DNA of 50,022 nucleotides from an uncultured Gallionellaceae bacterium (lineage in GTDB: Bacteria > Pseudomonadota > Gammaproteobacteria > Burkholderiales > Gallionellaceae), in the NCBI GenBank assembly GCA_903847155.1, contig CAINCU010000045.1, positions 1 through 50,022 of the forward strand, read 5' to 3'. The translations under genes and the position numbers were made by a program. Shown piece after piece: positions 26,178-34,859 of this stretch (position 1 is the first letter of the stretch; the number at the start of each line of letters is the position of its first letter). The notes under the pieces were generated by a model. The model saw only the letters and a program-made list of their open reading frames with translations, was not told where the DNA came from and searched no databases.

Positions 26178-26241
26178 CGAAAATACCCTCGGAGTAGGCG
26201 GGCCCGGCCCGGATTGTTTTTCAACTGAAGTAAACGGTTCA

Positions 26242-26376
26242 GCATCGAGTTGTTTGCAGCCTCCAATACTGTCCGCATCCGGCCATATAGTACCTTGCAC
26301 GCAAGCCAATAAATACGCCAATCCCCATCATTGCATGATGGAGATTGGCTATTGACGGGCATCTTCACGGGGTGCG
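26242..26376 (+). repeat. Dispersed structured repeat, full copy B
   Basis: Same order as copy A: left motif GCATCGAGTTGTTTGCAGCC, then GCAAGCCAATAAATACG, a strong hairpin and TATTGACGGGCATCTTCACG at 26350-26369. The hairpin here is nearly perfect: GCCAATC (26317-26323) and CCATCAT (26325-26331) pair with ATGATGG (26335-26341) and GATTGGC (26343-26349), leaving one mismatch and a three-base loop. The stem sequence differs from copy A although both can fold, which points to selection for, or mobility through, the structure. Confidence 0.75.
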
Positions 26377-26396
26377 CCGAAACAGATGGGATCAAG

Positions 26397-27680
26397 CTAA
26401 AGGTCAGTCGCGGCTGAAGGTGGATTTAACGCCCCAGCGATATAGGCCATAGCCCGTTCGGTTGCACCGCGATTTTCGCAGACAAAGCGTTCTCCATCAT
26501 GCCCCATCTGCTGCATGCATTGGGATTCATGCAGCAATTCATTAAGCTGGGATAGCAATGCGTCTGCATCTTTGACGCGCATGGCAGCACCGTAAGCTAG
26601 CGCAAGTTCTGTAGCTTGTGCAAAGTTGTACGTGTGCGGCCCGATGAGCACTGGCTTGCCCACCGCACAGGCTTCGATCAGATTTTGCCCGCCAAAAGAC
26701 AGCAGACTGCCGCCGATAAAAGCCACATCGCACGCTGCGTAATAAGCAAACATTTCTCCCATGCTGTCGCCCAGCACCACTTGCGTACCGGGTGCGATAG
26801 TTGTGTGCGCACTGCGGCGTTGCATGCGCAAGCCATGTTGCTCGATGAGTGCGGCGACTTCGTCAAAGCGTTGTGGATGGCGCGGTACGATTACAGTGAG
26901 CAAATTATCTATAGGCACATGCTGCAGCGCATCCAGCAGCAGTGCCTCTTCACCTTCGCGTGTGCTGGCAGCGAGAAAGACAGGGCGCTGGTTTCCGAAC
27001 AAAACACGCAACTGTGTGCCAAGTTCCAGCATTTCAGCTGGCGGCACTATGTCAAATTTTAAATTCCCCATCACAGGAACAGCGCAGTTGCCCAAGCTGG
27101 CAAGACGCGATGCATCGTCTTCAGTTTGTGCAGCGATCAGGTTGAGTTCATGCAAACCCGCGCGAATGAGCTTGGGGAAACGCGCATAACGTGCCGCAGA
27201 TTTTTCTGACAAGCGCGCATTGAGCAGTAGTAAGGGCATGTCAGCGCTGTGACAGGCATGAATCAAATTGAACCAGATTTCCGTTTCCAGCAAAATGCCA
27301 ACGTGCGGCCGAAAATGGCGCAGGAAGCGGCGCACGGCAAATGGATAATCGTAGGGCAGATAGACGCGAATCACCTTGTCGCCGTAAAGTTGCTCGCTGG
27401 CGGCGCGCCCGGTGGGAGTGGTGTGGGTGAGCAGAATTTGGTGGTTGGGATATTGTTCACGCAAACGCTGCACCAGTGTCGCGGCTGCGCGCGTCTCGCC
27501 GACAGAAACAGTGTGCAGCCAGAGGACAGGCTTGTCGCTGCGCACTGTATAAAAACCGAAGCGTTCGCCGATGTGCTGCAGATATTCGGGTTGTTTGCGC
27601 GCACGCCACAATAAATGGAGCAGAACGTAAGGCAACAGCAACCATAAACCCAGTGTGTAAAAAATACGCGGCTTAAGCAT
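26397..27680 (-). CDS. waaA: 3-deoxy-D-manno-octulosonic acid (Kdo) transferase
   Basis: 427-residue inner-membrane glycosyltransferase that adds Kdo from CMP-Kdo to lipid IVA, starting the LPS core. An N-terminal anchor (residues 5-25) is followed by the GT-B fold. The catalytic-base glutamate is Glu62 in TVSVGETRAA, equivalent to Glu31 of Aquifex WaaA. ETEIWFNLI and GNLKFD in the first lobe and GGSLLSFGGQNLIEACA in the second lobe are family signatures. Its first bases overlap the end of waaC by 8 bases, so both come from one message. Confidence 0.96.
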   Translation of the reverse strand: MLKPRIFYTLGLWLLLPYVLLHLLWRARKQPEYLQHIGERFGFYTVRSDKPVLWLHTVSVGETRAAATLVQRLREQYPNHQILLTHTTPTGRAASEQLYGDKVIRVYLPYDYPFAVRRFLRHFRPHVGILLETEIWFNLIHACHSADMPLLLLNARLSEKSAARYARFPKLIRAGLHELNLIAAQTEDDASRLASLGNCAVPVMGNLKFDIVPPAEMLELGTQLRVLFGNQRPVFLAASTREGEEALLLDALQHVPIDNLLTVIVPRHPQRFDEVAALIEQHGLRMQRRSAHTTIAPGTQVVLGDSMGEMFAYYAACDVAFIGGSLLSFGGQNLIEACAVGKPVLIGPHTYNFAQATELALAYGAAMRVKDADALLSQLNELLHESQCMQQMGHDGERFVCENRGATERAMAYIAGALNPPSAATDL

Positions 27681-28638
27681 AAGTGCCCAGCTCAGTGAGC
27701 TTTACGATGACGGCTTCTACTGAAGGCGATGCAGCTTTGCCGCCAAGATTTACTGCACGCGCGCCGGCATAGAGTCCGGTCAGTCCGGGGTCGGTGGCGG
27801 TATAGATGCCGACAGTGGGCACATCGAGCGCAGCAGCGAGATGGCTCAAGCCAGTATCCACACCAACCACGGCACGCGCTTTGCCCAGCAACGCTGCGGC
27901 TTCATTGAGATTCAACCGCGGCGCGCAAACGGCATCTGGAATGGCGGCACACAAACGTTCGCTGCGAGTTTTTTCCTGTGTACTGCCCCAAGGCAAAACA
28001 GAGTTCAATCCGGCGTGGTGTAGGTGCTTGCCCAGAGCAATCCAATTCTGCTCGTCCCATAATTTGTCGTCGCGGCTGGTAGCGTGAAGCAATACCACGT
28101 AAGGCGTATGCGGCAACCAAGGCAACGCTATCTCCGGTGTGCGGATGCCGTAGTCCGGTGCGCCGATTACAGAATAGCCAAAAGCGGCGGCAGCAAGCTG
28201 GCGGTTGCGTTCCACCGCATGCAGATTCTTGGGGACGGAATATGTGCGGTCATAGAACCAACTGGCCAGTGGTTCACGCGCGCTACCCCAGTCATAGCCA
28301 TAACGTTCGGAGTGAGTGAAATGGGTGATAAGCGCACTTTTCAGCAGGCCTTGAGTATCCAGCGCAAAGTCGTAATGGCGCTCGCGTAGCCCACGGTGGA
28401 CGGCTTGAATCTCACTACGCGAAGCCCACCATGATTTGCGCCAGCGACGCATGGCAACCGGGATGACATGTTGCACCTTGGGGTGCAGCGCCGGCAAAGC
28501 AGCAAAGCTTTCTTCCACGATCCAGTCAATGCGCGCATCAGGAATGTGCTGGCAAATATCGGTCACCACCGGGAGATTGTGCAGAACATCACCCAGCGAG
28601 GATGTTTTAATCAGAACGATTTTCGGCGCGGTTTGCAT
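27673..28638 (-). CDS. waaC: Lipopolysaccharide heptosyltransferase I
   Basis: 321-residue GT9 enzyme adding the first L,D-heptose to Kdo. The N-terminus MQTAPKIVLIKTSSLGDVLH fits WaaC (VKTSSMGDVLH in E. coli), which decides for the ATG at 28638 over a GTG at 28677. DTQGLLKSALITH and the nucleotide-site VVGVDTGLSHLAAALDVPTVGIYTATDP are typical (the latter given here in part as GVDTGLSHLAAAL). It is the first gene of the waaC-waaA pair. Confidence 0.95.
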   Translation of the reverse strand: MQTAPKIVLIKTSSLGDVLHNLPVVTDICQHIPDARIDWIVEESFAALPALHPKVQHVIPVAMRRWRKSWWASRSEIQAVHRGLRERHYDFALDTQGLLKSALITHFTHSERYGYDWGSAREPLASWFYDRTYSVPKNLHAVERNRQLAAAAFGYSVIGAPDYGIRTPEIALPWLPHTPYVVLLHATSRDDKLWDEQNWIALGKHLHHAGLNSVLPWGSTQEKTRSERLCAAIPDAVCAPRLNLNEAAALLGKARAVVGVDTGLSHLAAALDVPTVGIYTATDPGLTGLYAGARAVNLGGKAASPSVEAVIVKLTELGTYA

Positions 28639-28754
28639 GCGGAGGCTTCGGACAGAAACAAGGTCGCCATGATACACGAGCGGATTTCACCGCTTGACAC
28701 CCGCTACTTGCAACTGATGTAATGCGCACCGTTCACTGACTGAACGCACTATCA

Positions 28755-29084
28755 ATGCTCGACGAAACCACACATTACGGTCTGCTCAAGACCCTCGAAG
28801 AAAACCCCGGACTTTCGCAAAGGGACTTGGCGAAACGGCTGGGAGTCAGTCTCGGCAAAATAAATTTTTGCCTCAACGCGCTGGTCGCAAAGGGCAGCCT
28901 CAAGATTAACAACTTTCGTAATAGCCAGAACAAGCTGGCTTACGCTTACCTACTGACGCCCCAAGGAGTGGAGTCAAGGGCGCGCATGACGGTGGAGTTT
29001 CTCCAGTACAAAGTACAGGAATATGAACGGCTGAAGAAGGAAATTGAACAATTGCAACTCGATGCGGAACAACAAAATTTGTAA
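28755..29084 (+). CDS. MarR-family EPS-associated transcriptional regulator
   Basis: 109-residue winged-helix regulator. HTH: GLSQRDLAKRLGVSLGKINF (residues about 18-37), then a wing and a C-terminal coiled coil (YKVQEYERLKKEIEQLQLD) that should mediate dimerisation. This small MarR type is found at the front of exopolysaccharide and glycan loci in betaproteobacteria and relatives. It opens the surface-glycan locus and may control it. It is divergent from waaC with a 116-base shared promoter region. Confidence 0.85.
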   Translation: MLDETTHYGLLKTLEENPGLSQRDLAKRLGVSLGKINFCLNALVAKGSLKINNFRNSQNKLAYAYLLTPQGVESRARMTVEFLQYKVQEYERLKKEIEQLQLDAEQQNL

Positions 29085-29168
29085 TCTGCGTGTGGCTAAT
29101 TCGATCTACCAAAATTGCACACAGCCATCACAATTTGACCCAAAGACCATTTAGAAATGAGCTAAGGA

Positions 29169-30167
29169 ATGCTTAATAACCAATCAATCCTAATTACAGG
29201 CGGCACAGGTTCATTCGGCCACACTTTTGTGCCGCTGACTTTGGCGAAATACAATCCGCGCCGTCTTGTAATATTCTCACGCGATGAAATGAAGCAATGG
29301 GAAATGGCCAAGTTATACGGCAGTGACCCGCGCGTACGCTTTTTCATTGGCGATGTGCGCGACAAGGATCGCCTGTCCCGCGCTCTGGATGGTATTGACT
29401 ATGTGGTGCATGCCGCCGCCACCAAAATCGTGCCCACTGCCGAATATAACCCGTTTGAATGTGTAAAGACCAACATCATCGGCGCGATGAATTTGATCGA
29501 TGCCTGCATTGATCGCAAAGTAAAACGAGTCGTCGCATTATCAACCGACAAAGCCAGCAGCCCGGCCAATCTTTACGGTGCGACAAAACTCGCTTCAGAC
29601 AAACTTTTTGTTGCGGGGAATTCCTACGCAGGCGCGCATGAAACACGCTTTGGTGTGGTGCGTTATGGCAACGTGATGGGTTCGCGCGGGTCTGTCATCC
29701 CGTTTTTCCTCTCGATTGCGGACAAGGGAATATTGCCCATCACCGATGGCCGCATGACACGCTTCATGATTAGCCTTGAACAGGGTGTCGAACTGGTGTG
29801 GCATGCCTTTGAAGACATGGAGGGCGGGGAAATTTACGTCAAAAAGATACCCTCGATGAAAGTAACCGATGTTGCGCTTGCAGCCGTTCCTACAGCCAAA
29901 CACGAAATTGTCGGAATCCGCCCCGGTGAGAAACTTCATGAACAAATGATAGGAACAGAGGACGCTCTGCATACTTACGAGTATCCAGACCATTTCAAGA
30001 TATTGCCCGCCATAAACCATTGGAGCGACGATCCTGTTCGCATCAAGGATGGTAAAAAGGTAGATGAAGGTTTCACATATTGCTCAGATAACAATCCAGA
30101 ATGGATGAGCATCGAAACGCTGCGAAAGTGGATCGTAGTAAACAGCGGGAAAATCGGCAATATATGA
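29169..30167 (+). CDS. pseB: UDP-GlcNAc 4,6-dehydratase (inverting)
   Basis: First enzyme of pseudaminic acid synthesis: it converts UDP-GlcNAc to the 4-keto-6-deoxy-L-arabino sugar. 332 aa, as usual. The NADP loop is GGTGSFG (11-17). The catalytic set Asp127, Lys128 and Tyr136 lies in STDKASSPANLYGATK, matching Asp132, Lys133 and Tyr141 of H. pylori FlaA1/PseB. This short soluble form distinguishes it from membrane-bound WbpM-type dehydratases. Its stop overlaps the pseC start (ATGA). Confidence 0.96.
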   Translation: MLNNQSILITGGTGSFGHTFVPLTLAKYNPRRLVIFSRDEMKQWEMAKLYGSDPRVRFFIGDVRDKDRLSRALDGIDYVVHAAATKIVPTAEYNPFECVKTNIIGAMNLIDACIDRKVKRVVALSTDKASSPANLYGATKLASDKLFVAGNSYAGAHETRFGVVRYGNVMGSRGSVIPFFLSIADKGILPITDGRMTRFMISLEQGVELVWHAFEDMEGGEIYVKKIPSMKVTDVALAAVPTAKHEIVGIRPGEKLHEQMIGTEDALHTYEYPDHFKILPAINHWSDDPVRIKDGKKVDEGFTYCSDNNPEWMSIETLRKWIVVNSGKIGNI

Positions 30168-31336
30168 AATCAGCCATGATTCCATACGGACGCCAGGATA
30201 TTTCCGAGTCTGATATTCAGGCTGTGGTGGATGTGCTGCATTCGGACTTTCTGACACAAGGGCCAGCAGTGCCTACCTTTGAGAAGCGCGTGGCAGAGTA
30301 TTGTGGAGCAGAGCACGCTGTTGCTGTGAATAGCGCAACTTCAGCCTTGCATCTGGCTTGCTTAACGCTCGGTGCGGGGTCGGGAGACGTGGTTTGGACA
30401 ACGCCGGTTACGTTCGTGGCCAGCGCAAACTGTGCATTATATTGCGGAGCAACCATTGATTTTGTGGACATAGACTCACGCTCATACAACATGAGTGTGG
30501 AGCGCTTGGCAGAAAAGCTTGCACAAGCGAAAAAAATTGGAAAGCTACCCAAGGTGGTGATACCCGTTCATCTATGCGGCCAGCCGTGCGACATGAAAGC
30601 TATCCACGAACTTAGCAAGCAATATGGATTCAAGATCATCGAAGATGCATCACACGCCATAGGTGGCAAATACTGTGGTGAGTTTATCGGTAACTGTCGT
30701 TACAGCGACATCACTGTATTCAGTTTTCATCCGGTCAAAATCATTACCACTGGCGAGGGTGGCATGGCGCTGACCAACGATCCGAAGCTGGCGAAACGTA
30801 TGCAATTGCTACGCAGCCACGGCATCACGCGCGATGCTGAAGAAATGACCCATGCGCCGGATGGATCATGGTATTACCAACAAATAGATCTGGGTTTCAA
30901 CTATCGCATGACGGACATGCAAGCTGCACTTGGCTTGAGCCAAATGCAGCGGTTAAATGAATTTGTTGCTAAACGCCACAGCACCGCAAAGCGATATGAC
31001 CAATTGCTGGCTAGTTTGCCTGTGGTCACTCCATGGCAGCATGCGGACAGCTATTCCGGTTTGCATCTGTATGTCGTTCGCCTGAAGCTTGGCGAAAGCA
31101 GCAAAGCTCATCGCCAAGTGTTCGAAGCACTGCGTGCAGCAGGTATCGGTGTCAACCTTCACTACATTCCAGTGTACCGACACCCTTATTATGAAAGCTT
31201 GGGATTTAAACCAAGAAATTGGCCCGAAGCAGAGCAGTACTACGCGGAAGCAATCAGTTTACCCATGTACCCAAATTTAACTGAAGAGCAGCAAGTAAAA
31301 GTTTGCGAGACGCTATGCCAATCAATCAAAAATTAA
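30164..31336 (+). CDS. pseC: UDP-4-amino-4,6-dideoxy-N-acetyl-L-altrosamine transaminase
   Basis: 390-residue PLP aminotransferase, step two of the Pse pathway. The Schiff-base lysine is Lys192 in FHPVKIITTGEGG. IPVHLCGQPCDM and EDASHAIGG are standard DegT-family cofactor motifs. I chose the ATG at 30164, which overlaps the pseB stop by ATGA and starts MKSAMIPYGRQDIS, the family opening. Upstream codons in this frame belong to pseB. Confidence 0.96.
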   Translation: MKSAMIPYGRQDISESDIQAVVDVLHSDFLTQGPAVPTFEKRVAEYCGAEHAVAVNSATSALHLACLTLGAGSGDVVWTTPVTFVASANCALYCGATIDFVDIDSRSYNMSVERLAEKLAQAKKIGKLPKVVIPVHLCGQPCDMKAIHELSKQYGFKIIEDASHAIGGKYCGEFIGNCRYSDITVFSFHPVKIITTGEGGMALTNDPKLAKRMQLLRSHGITRDAEEMTHAPDGSWYYQQIDLGFNYRMTDMQAALGLSQMQRLNEFVAKRHSTAKRYDQLLASLPVVTPWQHADSYSGLHLYVVRLKLGESSKAHRQVFEALRAAGIGVNLHYIPVYRHPYYESLGFKPRNWPEAEQYYAEAISLPMYPNLTEEQQVKVCETLCQSIKN

Positions 31337-32037
31337 AAGTCGCCGTCATTCCTGCGAGAGGAGGGAGCAAACGCATACCGCGCAAAAACATAAAATTGTT
31401 TTGCGGCAAACCCATGATCGCTTGGTCAATCGAAGCTGCCATATTATCTGGGCTATTCGAGCGTGTCATCGTTTCAACGGATGATAAAGAAATTGCAGAT
31501 GTAGCCAGACAGTGTGGGGCAGAAGTCCCCTTCATGCGTCCCGCAGAGTTATCCAATGATTACGCTGGTACTACAGAAGTTATCGCGCATGCAACGAAAT
31601 GGTGTTTGGATCAAGGGCTTGATGTTGCTGCAGTATGCTGCATTTACGCGACTGCGCCATTCATCCAAATAGATGATCTAAAGCGCGGCTGGGAGGCATT
31701 GAATTCGGGCAACTGGGAATATGCCTTCACTGTGACTGACTTTGCGGCGCCAATTTTCCGTTCATTCAAACAGACTGCGGACGGGGGAATAGAAATGTTA
31801 TTCCCGGAATATTATTCGACCAGATCGCAGGATTTGCCAAGTGCATTGCATGACGCGGGGCAATTTTATTGGGGAAAGCCGTTAGCATGGATTGAAGGCA
31901 AGCGAGTATTTGACCAATGCTCTATACCTATCATTATTCCGAGATGGCGAGTGCAGGATATAGATACCGAGGAAGACTGGCTGCGTGCCGAACTGATGTT
32001 CTGCGCCAAAGAAGCTAAGCAAGGCGTCATGACATGA
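31315..32037 (+). CDS. pseF: Pseudaminic acid cytidylyltransferase
   Basis: 240-residue enzyme that activates the finished sugar as CMP-Pse. The nucleotide site AVIPARGGSKRIPRKNIK at residues 11-28 and YATAPFIQ are family marks; GLFERVIVSTDDKEIADVA is also typical of CMP-sialate synthetases. The start ATG at 31315 lies inside the end of pseC (22-base overlap), giving the usual N-terminus. Its stop overlaps the pseG start. Here it is placed before pseG rather than at the pathway end. Confidence 0.95.
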   Translation: MPINQKLKVAVIPARGGSKRIPRKNIKLFCGKPMIAWSIEAAILSGLFERVIVSTDDKEIADVARQCGAEVPFMRPAELSNDYAGTTEVIAHATKWCLDQGLDVAAVCCIYATAPFIQIDDLKRGWEALNSGNWEYAFTVTDFAAPIFRSFKQTADGGIEMLFPEYYSTRSQDLPSALHDAGQFYWGKPLAWIEGKRVFDQCSIPIIIPRWRVQDIDTEEDWLRAELMFCAKEAKQGVMT

Positions 32038-33083
32038 ACGTGCTAATCCGTGCCGATGCCACATTAGAAATAGGTAGCGGACACGTTATGCGTTGTGCGG
32101 CACTCGGCATGCGCCTGATGGCACGCGGTGCGTTGGTTCACTTCGTGTGTGTCGGCATCCCAGACCGGCTTGCAGATTGGCTGCGAGATCGTGGCTTTGG
32201 CCTTACCGTGTTACCAGTTACAGGCATAGATGACTGGCGTACTGATCTCGCCGCGACAAGTGAGGTGGTGCGCATTATTGGTCATATTGATTTGCTGATT
32301 GTCGATCATTATTGTCTTGAGTTGGGATGGGAGCGCGGAATGCGGCCACATGTGCTGCGCATTTTGGTGATCGACGATCTGGCTGACCGCGACCATGATT
32401 GTGATTTGCTGCTAGATCAGAACCTTCATGAAGATGCAGAAAATCGCTATAAGCAGTATGTGCCACAGGGAACCGTCCAATTTCTTGGTCCACGTTATGC
32501 TTTATTGCGACCTGAGTTTGATGAACATGGACTGGAGCATAACCGCGATGGAAGTGTAAAACGGCTCTTAGTGTTTTTTGGCGGAACTGATCCGGGTAAC
32601 CAAACGATCAAGATAATCGATGCCTTGCGCGCACTGGGTTCGCGCGCACCCGAGAGCATTCTAGTGCTTGGACCAGCACACCCGTCTCGAAATGCAGTGC
32701 ACAAGAGTGTGGCTAACCTGCCAAGTGCCCATGTGTTGGATTCCACCGAACAAATGTCAATGTTGATGGCGCAGGCCGACCTAGCAATAGGTACCTGTGG
32801 TGTTGCTGCATGGGAGCGGTGTGCGCTCGGCTTACCCAGTTTGGTAGTGGTGACGGCGGAAAATCAGCGTGAGGATGCCGAAATCCTTCACCGCTTGGGT
32901 GCGGTGGAGTATCTGGGCGACGCTGATGAAGTAAGTGCGGAAAATTGGGAGCGCGCGCTTAGGCGAGCCATGGATAATCCACATCGTATACATGCCATGG
33001 CTTCATCTGCCCGGGAAGTTATGGTGGGCAGACATGCTGCCCTTGCAGAATTGGAAAGGACATTGGTTGATGGTGTGCACTGA
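32034..33083 (+). CDS. pseG: UDP-2,4-diacetamido-trideoxy-L-altrose hydrolase
   Basis: 349-residue GT-B-like hydrolase that removes UDP in the Pse pathway. MNVLIRADATLEIGSGHVMR places His17 exactly where the catalytic His17 of Campylobacter PseG lies. VFFGGTDPGNQT and IGTCGVAAWERCALGLPSLV are family motifs. There is no fused PseH acetyltransferase at the C-terminus, as occurs in some species. It begins in ATGA overlap with pseF and its end overlaps the next gene by 14 bases. Confidence 0.95.
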   Translation: MNVLIRADATLEIGSGHVMRCAALGMRLMARGALVHFVCVGIPDRLADWLRDRGFGLTVLPVTGIDDWRTDLAATSEVVRIIGHIDLLIVDHYCLELGWERGMRPHVLRILVIDDLADRDHDCDLLLDQNLHEDAENRYKQYVPQGTVQFLGPRYALLRPEFDEHGLEHNRDGSVKRLLVFFGGTDPGNQTIKIIDALRALGSRAPESILVLGPAHPSRNAVHKSVANLPSAHVLDSTEQMSMLMAQADLAIGTCGVAAWERCALGLPSLVVVTAENQREDAEILHRLGAVEYLGDADEVSAENWERALRRAMDNPHRIHAMASSAREVMVGRHAALAELERTLVDGVH

Positions 33084-34194
33084 CGGCCAACAACTTTATC
33101 GTAGGCTTGAGAGTGATTTCAACAGCGCTCGCGCGCTTCCTGTAGCGCGTGCGGCACTTGGTTTGATGGCAGTTCTACGCTGCTGGGTGGACGCAGGCAA
33201 CGCACGCCGCGTTGCTTTGTCGGCAAGCGTTTGCCATGATGTGGTGGCAGCAGTGCTGGGCGCAGACTGCGAGCCTGTTTTCTGTGACATTAATCCAAGC
33301 GACGGAAACGTCCTTGAGCAAGAATGGGCGCGAGCACGATTAGCCGGAGCCTCGGTGGCGCTGGTTGTTCATCTATATGGCAATCCGGCGGACATATCTT
33401 TGGTGAGGCGATACTTTTCTTCATCAGACTGCCTAGTTATCGACGATGCAGCTCAGGCACTTGGTTCAAGTAATGCCGCAGGAATTGTCGGTGGTCAGGG
33501 CGATGTTGGATTGCTGTCGTTTGGTGCGACCAAGCATATCGAGGCTGGTGGTGCAGCCATTCTTTTCAGAGACCAGGCTTTTGCCGATACAGTTGCGCAC
33601 ATGCTCGCAGCCATTGAAATTCTGCCAGAGGCACAGCGGTTAGCGATACACGCACGCTTCCGCCAACGCCTCGACGTTGCGCGGGAAAGATTGCGTAGTG
33701 AAGGTGAAACAGCAACTGCTGCGTTTCACGGCTTGCTGGACGACTACTACCCATCGCTGCAAGTGCCATTTCCAGTGGGAGCCACACTCGCAGCCTGCAT
33801 GGCCTATGAAACTTACACACAGGAACGAGAACAAAGGATGCAAAAGTCGGCGGCATGGGCCATCGGACTGGAGGGCAGTGGCCTGGTTCCAGTTGGCATG
33901 GGAGCTGGAACAATACCTTGGCGTTATACCTGTCGTCTGCCAGGTATAGATTGGAACTGGCAGCACCGTTTGGGCGAGGAGATGCGTTCGCATGGGTTGA
34001 ATGTCAGTCACTGGTATTTGCCGACTCACTGGATGTGCGGCTACGGGTCTCATACACTGCCCGGAACAGAACTTCTCGCGCGTGAAGTCTTTCAATTTTG
34101 GGTTGATGATCATACATCGCTAGAAAGTATAGAATGTGGTGCGGCGGCGGTATCTGTAATTACCAGCTCATTCAAAACAAAAAACAAGAGATAG
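33070..34194 (+). CDS. DegT/DnrJ/EryC1/StrS-family aminotransferase
   Basis: 374-residue PLP-dependent sugar aminotransferase family protein. HLYGNPADIS, VIDDAAQALGSS (Asp126 likely contacts the cofactor) and the Schiff-base Lys155 in SFGATKHIEAGGAA are intact, so it should be active. It is a second aminotransferase inside the pse operon, besides pseC, and is clearly not a duplicate of it. The start ATG at 33070 overlaps pseG; the frame is open earlier but only as shadow of pseG. It could make a different amino sugar, or modify the nonulosonate precursor. Confidence 0.85.
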   Translation: MVCTDGQQLYRRLESDFNSARALPVARAALGLMAVLRCWVDAGNARRVALSASVCHDVVAAVLGADCEPVFCDINPSDGNVLEQEWARARLAGASVALVVHLYGNPADISLVRRYFSSSDCLVIDDAAQALGSSNAAGIVGGQGDVGLLSFGATKHIEAGGAAILFRDQAFADTVAHMLAAIEILPEAQRLAIHARFRQRLDVARERLRSEGETATAAFHGLLDDYYPSLQVPFPVGATLAACMAYETYTQEREQRMQKSAAWAIGLEGSGLVPVGMGAGTIPWRYTCRLPGIDWNWQHRLGEEMRSHGLNVSHWYLPTHWMCGYGSHTLPGTELLAREVFQFWVDDHTSLESIECGAAAVSVITSSFKTKNKR

Positions 34195-34848
34195 ATGATG
34201 CAGTCGCTGAGCAAGCTGCGCGGAATGCGCTTTCCAGATGAATACGTTGTTCGAATGTTTTTTAAGGAAGGCCTGCAGCGCGGCATCGGCCGGGTATTGG
34301 AACTGGGATGCGGTAGTGGTAATAATCTATTGCTATTTCATGAATTCGGCTGGCAGGTCGTCGGAATTGATATTAGCCCAGCATCGTTGTCCGATGCTGC
34401 CCACAATCTCGCAGATGACTCGGATGCCGTGAGCCTGCTACAGGTTGATCTGACGCAGGGCATGCCCGTGTTGACTGGCGAATTCGATGTGATCATTCTC
34501 CCAAGCTTCAATTACTATGTGCCTCGCGCCAACTTTCGGGAGCTATTGACTAGCTGTAACAAACTGCTCCGGAAGGGCGGGTTGTATTTCATGCGCTCTC
34601 GCACTTGCGAGGATTGGCGCTATGGTCGCGGCCGCGAAGTTGAGCGCAATGGATTTGTGCTGGAATGCGGAGAAACTGGCGAGAAAGGGTTGCTCAATGT
34701 CTTTTATGAAGAGGATGAACTGATTGAGATGATTAAATCCAGTATAGGAGAATTAAATCATCGCCAGATATTGAAAGTGAGATATGAAAATCCGCAGAAT
34801 GGGATTATCGTCTGCAACGACGAAATCGTGATCTGGGGTCGACGGTAA
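34195..34848 (+). CDS. SAM-dependent methyltransferase
   Basis: 217-residue class I methyltransferase. The SAM loop is VLELGCGSGNNLLLF (residues about 32-46), the acidic strand end is VVGIDIS, and DVIILPSFNYY sits at motif IV. The target is unknown; its place between a sugar aminotransferase and WbqC suggests sugar O- or N-methylation. The ATGATG start directly abuts the previous stop. Confidence 0.85.
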   Translation: MMQSLSKLRGMRFPDEYVVRMFFKEGLQRGIGRVLELGCGSGNNLLLFHEFGWQVVGIDISPASLSDAAHNLADDSDAVSLLQVDLTQGMPVLTGEFDVIILPSFNYYVPRANFRELLTSCNKLLRKGGLYFMRSRTCEDWRYGRGREVERNGFVLECGETGEKGLLNVFYEEDELIEMIKSSIGELNHRQILKVRYENPQNGIIVCNDEIVIWGRR

Positions 34849-34859
34849 ACATTCTGGAC

